Assembly (NCBI GenBank): GCA_039917935.1
Contig: JBDSIM010000056.1
Location: forward strand, 1 to 13,374
Source: Chryseosolibacter sp039917935
GTDB lineage: Bacteria > Bacteroidota > Bacteroidia > Cytophagales > Cyclobacteriaceae
DNA: 13,374 nucleotides
Reading direction: 5' to 3'
Program-made: the position numbers and the translations under genes
In this document: positions 7,991 through 13,374 of the stretch, piece by piece
Layout of the letters: every line of letters starts with the position of its first letter
Position numbering within the stretch: the first letter of the stretch is position 1
The notes under the pieces: model-generated
The model's database searches: none
What the model saw: the letters and a program-made list of their open reading frames with translations, nothing else
Told to the model about the DNA's origin: nothing

Positions 7991-8082
7991 TTTTATATAT
8001 TTTTATTTTCAATTCATAAACAAATACGGGCGGATTTCTTCCGTGCGCCCTGTAGAATCTATATTTGAAATAAAGTCTTTCC

Positions 8083-8099
8083 GTGGAAGTTACTTCCAC
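8083..8099. promoter_or_regulatory. 17-bp near-perfect palindrome upstream of the LamG gene
   Basis: GTGGAAGT and ACTTCCAC are exact reverse complements separated by one base. It lies 93 bp upstream of the LamG start and 207 bp past the GH18 stop. Its form fits an operator for a dimeric regulator, or, as RNA, a 7-bp hairpin with a 3-base loop. No T-run follows on the minus strand. Confidence 0.4.
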
Positions 8100-8215
8100 A
8101 ACTTAGTCTGTGTAAGCAGGGCTATTGTAGCCGGCTCGTCCAAAGAGGGGTTAAGATAAGGCCTTGCCATGAGATTTTCTAAAGACGGAAATAATCCGCC
8201 GGTAGTCGGACAGGC

Positions 8216-8259
8216 TTTCCGCGCCAGTACCCAAGGCCCGTATTATTCTCGCGCGGAAA
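8216..8259 (-). repeat. 9-bp GC-rich inverted repeat in the GH18 3' region
   Basis: TTTCCGCGC (8216-8224) and GCGCGGAAA (8251-8259) are exact reverse complements around a 26-base loop. It begins 47 bases past the GH18 stop on the minus strand. It could end or stabilise the GH18 transcript; no U-rich tail is present. Upstream arms CGGA (8186-8189), TCCG (8195-8198) and CGGA (8207-8210) could form alternative stems with it. Confidence 0.45.
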
Positions 8260-8305
8260 ACTACAGGTGGATTCTCTCGCTCATTAAGACCCATCAATAC
8301 GGTCA

Positions 8306-9268
8306 TCAATTGGCAACCTTATTAATGGTTTTTAACAAAGATTTAGCACCCTTAGCATCTCCCCTTACCTGCCAGATCATAATGCCGGATGCTTTCTGCA
8401 TCGCCAATTCCGTTTTCTTCCTGATGGTAGGTATACCGTTGTAATATATGATCTTGCCATCAGCCCTCGTCCATTGATCTACTTTCTCAGCCCCGCGAAA
8501 GGAAGAAACTATTTCAGCGAAATTCATACTCATGGCGGGTGAGGTAAGTTCAGGCCCATAGCCATATCCATAAAACGGCACCCCCAGGGTCATTTTTTCT
8601 TTTGGAATTTTTCTTTCGATACCAAAGTATTCCAGATCCTGCACGGCATGTTCATACGCAGCGTGCGGCCCCGGCTTCTCAGGTCTCCATGGACCGGTGC
8701 GGTCATAACTCATGACATTCACAAAATCAAATTGTGCCAATGCCTTGTCCGTGAACTGATCTTTGTAATAAATAGCGATGGCTGCAGTAATTAATTTATT
8801 ATGTTTTTTTAGTGCCTGTGATAATTCGACGATAAAGTTCTCATAGTTATCATCGATATCACTCCCTTCAAGGTCGACGTCAATGCCGTCCACCTTTGTG
8901 TTCAGGGCCACTGCCAGGAGATTGTTAATGAACATGGCCCTTTTATCATCCTGCAAAAGGCGGCGATACTGAGTTTGCTTGGATCCACCTCCTATGGAAA
9001 ATAGCACCCGCGCCTTTTTCTTGTGGGCCTTTTCAATAAAGGGTTTTAACCCAGACAGATCCTGTGTAAAATTTCCAAGGGAATCAGGATTCAGAAACCA
9101 TAAATTAATATGCGTCATGTTCTTGAATGGAACTCGTTTGGTGGTTTCCATAGCCGATCGCATGGAATAATAACCCACCACTTTAAACTGATTGTCGGAT
9201 TTTTGGCCTTGCGCTTGAAATAGAAAAAAACTAAAAAACGAAAAAAGAAGAATTAATTTTAAGCGCAT
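8306..9268 (-). CDS. Secreted GH18 family glycosidase (chitinase-like)
   Basis: The ATG at 9266-9268 gives 320 residues with a clear signal peptide (MRLKLILLFSFFSFFLFQAQ, cleavage near residue 20-22). An upstream in-frame TTG at 9313 would add 15 residues in front of this signal and is rejected. The GH18 barrel follows: VGYYS (31-35), VLFSIGGGS (88-96), the catalytic motif DGIDVDLE (127-134) with all three Asp and the proton donor E134 intact, VMSYD (185-189) and the closing GIMIWQ (295-300). The family hydrolyses beta-1,4 GlcNAc linkages in chitin or N-glycans by substrate-assisted catalysis. At this length it has only the catalytic domain and no carbohydrate-binding module, and the exact specificity cannot be read. 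It lies 131 bp downstream of the DUF5009 gene in the same orientation, so the two may share a transcript. Confidence 0.92.
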   Translation of the reverse strand: MRLKLILLFSFFSFFLFQAQGQKSDNQFKVVGYYSMRSAMETTKRVPFKNMTHINLWFLNPDSLGNFTQDLSGLKPFIEKAHKKKARVLFSIGGGSKQTQYRRLLQDDKRAMFINNLLAVALNTKVDGIDVDLEGSDIDDNYENFIVELSQALKKHNKLITAAIAIYYKDQFTDKALAQFDFVNVMSYDRTGPWRPEKPGPHAAYEHAVQDLEYFGIERKIPKEKMTLGVPFYGYGYGPELTSPAMSMNFAEIVSSFRGAEKVDQWTRADGKIIYYNGIPTIRKKTELAMQKASGIMIWQVRGDAKGAKSLLKTINKVAN

Positions 9269-9399
9269 ATATAAAATGAATGTTTCTATTTGACATCGGG
9301 TACACATGGGCAATCAGTAAACCACCGATTCGGGCATTAAACTGGTTTCATTAAGTTTCAATTAATAAATCATTTGGTAAGGAGGTATCCATACATGAT

Positions 9400-10644
9400 T
9401 TATAATTTCAACCTGACTCCCAGCCGTATTAATCCGCCTGTGATAAAAACACAAAGCAGCGCGAACAGAAAAGATTTTAACAAGCCTACACCGCCCGTTA
9501 CCATCAAATCGGGTAACCCTATGCCGAACGCGCGCGTAGTGGCGTAGGCAAAATAAGGAATGAGATAGCAAAGCAATGTATCGGTGCCTGCAGGGCGTAC
9601 TACATTAAAGTAGTGGTCTTTTCGTTTCACGTCAGCAATCCAGTATATCACCAAAAATGCGATTAATGTGAAGGCACTGCAAAGAAATAACCAGGCTGGG
9701 GTTGCGCCAAGTTTTGCCAAACCCCAGTAAGGACGTGTTACCACCGACAATCCTATTAAAATCACGGAAAAAGCAAGTAAGACAATGGTCAATGTTTTAT
9801 TATCCTGGCGCGTACGGTAATGACGAAAGATCATCGAACTTAATACGCCACCGAGGGTAAGTGCCACAAGGGTTCCCCCACTGATCGGACTGGGAATAAA
9901 TGAAACAAAATCCGGCAGTAAACCGGCATGTGAAATCATGCTGACGAGGCAAAAGAAGATCCAGCCACCCAGAATAATGTACAGGTTATTTTTTGCTCCG
10001 ATAAAAACTAAACTACTGGCCATATAAGACCAACCAATCAATCCTAAAATTCCCCACCACTGAGGTCCAAAAGTTCTGATAGCGTCATCCTGCCCGCCGC
10101 GATAGATAAAAGCAAATACGATCAGGGTAATGACACCTACTGCCCTGGCCAGATTCACCCACAGGGTATTGGCATTTTTTGGATAACTATTCCAGATCAG
10201 GATAAAACAAAGGCAGCAAACCGGATTCCAAATATAACGAGCCATGCCCGTAGCATTCGCGTTGAACGTTTCACCATTCACCAGAAAAACCCCCATGACC
10301 ACCAGCGCGAGGGTTCGCCATAAAACGTGTTTTACTAATGGCCAGTCAGTATCCCCTTTTTTACGTCTGTTTTCAATGGCATAGGGAATAGAAAGTCCCA
10401 CAATAAAAAGGAAACCCGGAAATACGATGTCCGCCAGACCAATGCCGTCAACCCCACGATCGACGTGCCCCAGCCATGCGGGTATATTGGTCAATGACCA
10501 CAGATCATTTACAAAGATCATGAGCATCATGGTAAGTGCCCTGAGGATATCAATGGAAGCTACCCGCGTGAGGAATGTTTTTCCGCCTGTGTCTTGTGAT
10601 CTATCCTTTGCAGTCGGGGCTGATAAAATGGCTTCTTCTTTCAT
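9400..10644 (-). CDS. DUF5009 / HGSNAT-like transmembrane acetyltransferase
   Basis: Using the ATG at 10642-10644 (a TTG 12 codons upstream is less likely) gives 414 residues with about 11-12 membrane helices from residue 31 to 408. RVASIDILRALTMMLMIFVND (27-47) and WLGHVDRG...GLADIVFPGFLFIVG (58-83) match the DUF5009/COG4299 family that includes human heparan-alpha-glucosaminide N-acetyltransferase. H60 aligns by eye with the His that in HGSNAT accepts the acetyl group ahead of the ADLVFP motif. HGSNAT moves acetyl from cytosolic acetyl-CoA across a membrane onto terminal glucosamine; the bacterial members are little characterised. The GH18 gene follows 131 bp downstream and a NodB deacetylase is about 4 kb away, which fits an amino-sugar role by inference. 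It faces the PQQ dehydrogenase gene across a 302-bp divergent gap. Confidence 0.85.
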   Translation of the reverse strand: MKEEAILSAPTAKDRSQDTGGKTFLTRVASIDILRALTMMLMIFVNDLWSLTNIPAWLGHVDRGVDGIGLADIVFPGFLFIVGLSIPYAIENRRKKGDTDWPLVKHVLWRTLALVVMGVFLVNGETFNANATGMARYIWNPVCCLCFILIWNSYPKNANTLWVNLARAVGVITLIVFAFIYRGGQDDAIRTFGPQWWGILGLIGWSYMASSLVFIGAKNNLYIILGGWIFFCLVSMISHAGLLPDFVSFIPSPISGGTLVALTLGGVLSSMIFRHYRTRQDNKTLTIVLLAFSVILIGLSVVTRPYWGLAKLGATPAWLFLCSAFTLIAFLVIYWIADVKRKDHYFNVVRPAGTDTLLCYLIPYFAYATTRAFGIGLPDLMVTGGVGLLKSFLFALLCVFITGGLIRLGVRLKL

Positions 10645-10946
10645 TGTCTGGAAATTTTTCAAGCGATTCTTGTAAAGCAAATATCGAAATGAATCCGTCC
10701 CTTCGAAACCCCAACTTACCCGCGGTCATCCAATCAAAGATTTAATATACGGGATTGATTATAAAATCAGACGTGTGTACTGAAAACACTGATTTATTTT
10801 TTACAGGAGGCAGAAAACAATTTCAAGGGACTTTATAATGGGTTGGAATTACGCCGGCTAAATAATTACCAGCTTTCATGAAAAAAATTAACCCTATCAA
10901 ATCCGGCTCCCTCAGGTAAAATAATTCTCTTAACTTATGATTTTTT
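10645..10946. other. 302-bp divergent intergenic region with a hairpin and T-run
   Basis: It must hold the start signals for both the DUF5009 gene (minus) and the PQQ dehydrogenase gene (plus), but no clear promoter box was identified. AAATCAG (10764-10770) and CTGATTT (10789-10795) are complementary with an 18-base loop and are followed on the plus strand by A then six T (10797-10802), resembling a weak terminator or attenuator reading towards the PQQ gene. TGATT/AATCA (10756-10760 and 10765-10769) is a competing small stem. An AGGAGG at 10805-10810 is about 137 bp from the nearest real start and is not its ribosome binding site. Confidence 0.4.
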
Positions 10947-13160
10947 ATGGGCAAAATTCATACAATATTATTTTCGCGTAAGCACTCAAACTTCGGAAGG
11001 CATTTTTTCATTTTTTGTTTAATCTTCTATAGTTGTCAGTCTGAGTTCAAAGAAAACCGGACCTGGAGTGTATACAAATCAGATGCAGAAAGCAGTAGCC
11101 ATTCCCCGCTGAAACAAGTCAACAAAGAAAATGTAAAGCAATTGGCGTTGGCCTGGACATTCAATCCCGACGATGCGCGAAACGCCTCACGGTTTGGCAA
11201 CAGTGAATGCAACCCCATTGTCATAGACGGCGTCATGTATGCTACCTCTGCCAGGCACCGGCTATACGCGATTAATTCCAGCACCGGAAAACACATATGG
11301 TCATTTGACCCTTTTGACGGAGGAGAAGGCGGAGGCGTTAACAGGGGTGTAGCCTATTGGGAACAGGGAAACGACAAGCGCATTTTATATACCGCGGGAG
11401 ATAATCTTTTCGCCCAGGATGCCGTGACCGGCAAGCTGATCACGGATTTCGGGACAAACGGAAAAGTAAGCATGAATGTTGGCCTGAGGGGTGATCCTGC
11501 ATCCATTTCTGTGATCCCCACATCCCCTGGAATTGTTTTCAATGACCTCTTGATTATCGGCGCTGAAGTTTCCGAATTGTACGGCGCAGAACCCGGCGAT
11601 ATCCGGGCTTACAATATTAAAACGGGTAAACTGGAGTGGACCTTTCATACCATCCCCCACCCCGGTGAACCTGGATATGAAACCTGGCCAAAAAATGCCT
11701 GGAAGTATGTCGGCGGTGTAAACGACTGGGCTGGAATGAGCTTGGATAAAAAACGCGGTATGGTATTCCTGGCACTGGGTTCGCCCTCATATGATTTTTA
11801 CGGCGCGGACCGAAAAGGAGCAAACCTCTATGGCAATAGCATTGTAGCGCTGGATGCCCAAAGCGGAAAATACATCTGGCATTTTCAAACGGTTCATCAT
11901 GACCTTTGGGATTATGATCTTCCTGCCCCTCCTAATCTTATCACCATCAAAAAAGGTGAAGAAAAAATTGATGCTGTCGCGCAGACCACGAAGACAGGAT
12001 TCATTTTTGTGCTCAATCGGGAAACCGGTGAGCCGCTCTTTCCTGTTGAAGAAAGAAAAGTTCCCGCCTCCAATTTGCCGGGTGAGCAGGCCTGGCCAAC
12101 CCAACCCTTTCCCTTAAAACCCCTGCCCTATGCGCGCCAGCACATGACAAAAGACGATCTCACTCGTTTTTCGCCAGGAGCTTACGATTCCTTATTGGCA
12201 AAATTTAATTCCATGCGGTATGAAGGCCTTTTTACGCCACCCGATTTGAAGGGTACTTTAATGCTACCGGGAACGAGAGGTGGCTCCAACTGGGGTGGCG
12301 GTGCATTTGATCCTGCCACGGGGGTGCTATACGTCAAGTCCAGCGATTCACCTGAAATCGATCACATTCAAAAAGTTGAACAAGAGAATAGGAAAGCGGT
12401 AAAGTCAATTTTTAATCAGGGGAAATCGCTGTACATGAAATATTGTGCCACCTGTCATGGAAGGGACCGAAATGGAGTTGAACCGGTTCATCCATCGCTG
12501 CTCAATCTAAAAACCAAACTCAGCAAAGAAATAGCGCTTCAGAAAATAAAATCAGGAAGTGGCCGTATGCCCTCATTCTCCGCCATTCTTCAGGGTAAAG
12601 AAGAAGCCATCATCGCCTTTCTATTTGAGGAACAGAATGCCCGGCCCTCCCAGGGAGCAGCGGATTTATTTGAAATTCACAATAACCGTTTGTCGGTAAA
12701 AGAAATTGAAAAGGATTCCATGGATACCTCAGATATGTACCTGAACATGACACCCTTCAGTCACTGGAATGATCCCAACGGCCACCCTGCTATTAAACCG
12801 CCATGGGGTATGTTGAATGCCATCAATCTTAATACAGGTGATTTTGAGTGGAGAATACCGATCGGAAATTTTCCGGAACTGCAGGAGAAAGGCGCCCCCG
12901 AAACGGGTGCTGAGGGCTATGGGGGTCCTATTGTAACTGCCGGGGGATTGGTATTTATTGGCGGTACACGCGATAAAAAATTCCGGGCGTATGAAAAAGA
13001 AACAGGCAAACTGTTATGGGAAACCTCTTTGCCAGGCGTTGCCAATGCTACTCCTTGCACGTACATGAGTGGTGGCAAACAATACATCGCTGTCTCCGTT
13101 TCCGGACACAAAGAAAATCCCTCCGGCGTTATTATGGCGTGGGTCTTGCCTGGGCAATGA
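10947..13160 (+). CDS. PQQ-dependent dehydrogenase lipoprotein with inserted cytochrome c domain
   Basis: The 737-residue protein begins with a lipoprotein signal (hydrophobic FFIFCLIFYSC, candidate lipidated Cys30). An eight-bladed quinoprotein propeller of the membrane glucose dehydrogenase type follows, with tryptophan-docking repeats such as AINSSTGKHIW (108-118), AYNIKTGKLEW (221-231), ALDAQSGKYIW (301-311) and AYEKETGKLLW (681-691). VHHDLWDYDLPAPP (316-329) is the family's active-site segment carrying the catalytic Asp. GGPIVTAGGLVFIGG (659-673) is the usual final blade. A cytochrome c domain is inserted at about 486-563, with heme motif CATCH (500-504) and probable axial Met in RMPSF (M541). 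It probably oxidises a sugar or alcohol outside the cytoplasm and passes electrons through its own heme; the substrate is unknown. No pqq synthesis genes are in the window. It converges on a DUF1080 gene. Confidence 0.92.
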   Translation: MGKIHTILFSRKHSNFGRHFFIFCLIFYSCQSEFKENRTWSVYKSDAESSSHSPLKQVNKENVKQLALAWTFNPDDARNASRFGNSECNPIVIDGVMYATSARHRLYAINSSTGKHIWSFDPFDGGEGGGVNRGVAYWEQGNDKRILYTAGDNLFAQDAVTGKLITDFGTNGKVSMNVGLRGDPASISVIPTSPGIVFNDLLIIGAEVSELYGAEPGDIRAYNIKTGKLEWTFHTIPHPGEPGYETWPKNAWKYVGGVNDWAGMSLDKKRGMVFLALGSPSYDFYGADRKGANLYGNSIVALDAQSGKYIWHFQTVHHDLWDYDLPAPPNLITIKKGEEKIDAVAQTTKTGFIFVLNRETGEPLFPVEERKVPASNLPGEQAWPTQPFPLKPLPYARQHMTKDDLTRFSPGAYDSLLAKFNSMRYEGLFTPPDLKGTLMLPGTRGGSNWGGGAFDPATGVLYVKSSDSPEIDHIQKVEQENRKAVKSIFNQGKSLYMKYCATCHGRDRNGVEPVHPSLLNLKTKLSKEIALQKIKSGSGRMPSFSAILQGKEEAIIAFLFEEQNARPSQGAADLFEIHNNRLSVKEIEKDSMDTSDMYLNMTPFSHWNDPNGHPAIKPPWGMLNAINLNTGDFEWRIPIGNFPELQEKGAPETGAEGYGGPIVTAGGLVFIGGTRDKKFRAYEKETGKLLWETSLPGVANATPCTYMSGGKQYIAVSVSGHKENPSGVIMAWVLPGQ

Positions 13161-13193
13161 ACTCCTTTTAAAATTCTTACACTTGGCTCTTGT

Positions 13194-13219
13194 CTGTTGT
13201 GGCTCAACATCAACAACAG
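13194..13219 (+). terminator. Weak hairpin after the PQQ dehydrogenase gene
   Basis: CTGTTGT (13194-13200) pairs with ACAACAG (13213-13219) around a 12-base loop, starting 34 bases after the stop codon. There is no T-run, so termination by this stem alone is doubtful. Confidence 0.3.
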
Positions 13220-13228
13220 ATACTACCC

Positions 13229-13294
13229 CATCAGAGTCACGTGTGTCACGACTCTGAGGACTGAATGCATCAGAGTCCCCGAGACGGTGACTCT
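13229..13294. repeat. Four-arm alternating inverted repeat between convergent genes
   Basis: Arms A TCAGAGTC (13231-13238), B GACTCTGA (13250-13257), C TCAGAGTC (13270-13277) and D GACTCT (13289-13294) alternate in orientation. A-B, B-C and C-D can therefore each form a perfect stem (8, 8 and 6 bp). The direct repeat CATCAGAGTC occurs at 13229-13238 and 13268-13277. Arm D ends at the first base of the DUF1080 stop codon. Possible roles are a two-way terminator, a dispersed palindromic element or alternative RNA folds. No T-run accompanies it. Confidence 0.65.
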
Positions 13295-13374
13295 TACTCC
13301 CCCCCCTTCAGATTTTTCAAAACTATATTCCTGAAATCTATTGGCTGGCCCTCACTTTGCAGAGCAATGAATCC
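13294..13374 (-). CDS. DUF1080 (3-keto-disaccharide hydrolase family) protein, C-terminal fragment
   Basis: Only the last 26 codons and the TAA stop (13294-13296) are inside the window; the gene begins beyond its right edge. The translated tail GFIALQSEGQPIDFRNIVLK (followed by NLKGGE) matches the characteristic end of DUF1080 domains (G-x-I-x-LQ-x-x-G...FRNI-x-I). Characterised members hydrolyse 3-keto-glycosides in Bacteroidota and other bacteria. An uninterrupted run of eight G on the coding strand (13299-13306) sits two codons before the stop. The gene converges on the PQQ dehydrogenase with 133 bp between the two stops. The family call rests on about 20 residues, so it is good but not certain. 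Confidence 0.75.
   Translation of the reverse strand, partial: GFIALQSEGQPIDFRNIVLKNLKGGE

Larger units (their letters stand above)
7991..8305. other. 315-bp intergenic region between GH18 and LamG genes
   Basis: No supported gene lies here. The LamG-proximal part is AT-rich and contains a weak GC stem GGGCG/CGCCC (8028-8032 and 8046-8050). The middle has the near-palindrome at 8083-8099. The GH18-proximal part (about 8180-8260) is richer in G+C and carries repeated complementary CGGA/TCCG arms and a 9-bp inverted repeat. An ATG-started plus-strand frame from 8169 reads into the antisense of the GH18 gene and resembles no known family. Confidence 0.4.

Noticed and set aside
8169..8444. Plus-strand open frame of 91 codons
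   Set aside because: Its second half is antisense to the conserved end of the GH18 gene, and its first half matches no family I recognise.
9269..9313. Longer start (TTG at 9313) for the GH18 gene
   Set aside because: It puts 15 polar residues in front of a clear signal peptide; the ATG at 9268 is better.
10645..10680. Longer start (TTG at 10680) for the DUF5009 gene
   Set aside because: An ATG at 10644 lies 12 codons inside and keeps the complete conserved domain; nothing supports the extension.
11385..12104. Several minus-strand frames opposite the PQQ dehydrogenase
   Set aside because: They are antisense shadows of a continuous, well-conserved quinoprotein frame.
1..13374. Search for defence, CRISPR, phage or mobile-element genes
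   Set aside because: No nuclease, reverse transcriptase, toxin, integrase, transposase or regularly spaced direct repeat array was seen; the genes are metabolic or envelope families.

Overview
The window looks like a chromosomal stretch from a member of the Bacteroidota, probably a soil or aquatic Chitinophagales/Cytophagales-type lineage. This rests on three things: the gene families present (DUF1501, DUF1549/DUF1553, DUF1080, DUF5009, PQQ dehydrogenase lipoprotein), AT-rich leaders with almost no Shine-Dalgarno sequences, and degenerate 7-bp and 8-bp intergenic tandem repeats. The lineage call is inference. No rRNA, tRNA, CRISPR array, transposase or phage gene was seen.

Layout, left to right. 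Positions 1-2894 (minus strand) hold a two-gene unit: an 823-residue membrane protein (DUF2231-like four-helix anchor, then a planctomycete-type cytochrome c domain, DUF1549 and DUF1553), followed 39 bp later by a DUF1501 Tat lipoprotein cut by the window edge. Positions 3104-4045 (minus) encode a cysteine-synthase-like PLP enzyme. Positions 4300-5616 (plus) encode a lipoprotein of the polysaccharide deacetylase (NodB) family. Positions 5725-10644 (minus) carry four widely spaced genes: an NAD(P)-binding epimerase-like protein, an exported LamG-type lectin fold, a secreted GH18 glycosidase, and a DUF5009 multi-spanning protein related to heparan-alpha-glucosaminide N-acetyltransferase. Positions 10947-13160 (plus) encode a PQQ-dependent dehydrogenase lipoprotein with a cytochrome c domain inserted in its propeller. 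It converges on the last 26 codons of a DUF1080 gene (minus, 13294-13374), which was recognised by translating the window edge.

Two functional themes appear. One is envelope redox chemistry: the PQQ dehydrogenase and the DUF1549/1553 protein contain three CxxCH heme sites in total and lie near a DUF1080 (3-keto-glycoside hydrolase family) gene, which suggests oxidative processing of sugars outside the cytoplasm. The other is amino-sugar polymers: a GH18 enzyme, a NodB deacetylase and an HGSNAT-like acetyltransferase could cut, deacetylate and re-acetylate GlcNAc-containing material. Gaps of 131 to 376 bp argue that most of the genes have their own promoters, so a single concerted pathway is inference only.

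The non-coding parts hold several structured elements: a four-arm alternating inverted repeat at the PQQ/DUF1080 convergent junction, a degenerate octamer repeat and hairpin at the deacetylase/epimerase junction, a heptamer repeat near 3028-3060, a 9-bp GC-rich inverted repeat after the GH18 gene and a 17-bp near-palindrome upstream of the LamG gene. No gene in the window has a convincing Bacteroidota-type (TTG / TAnnTTTG) promoter that I could identify by eye.
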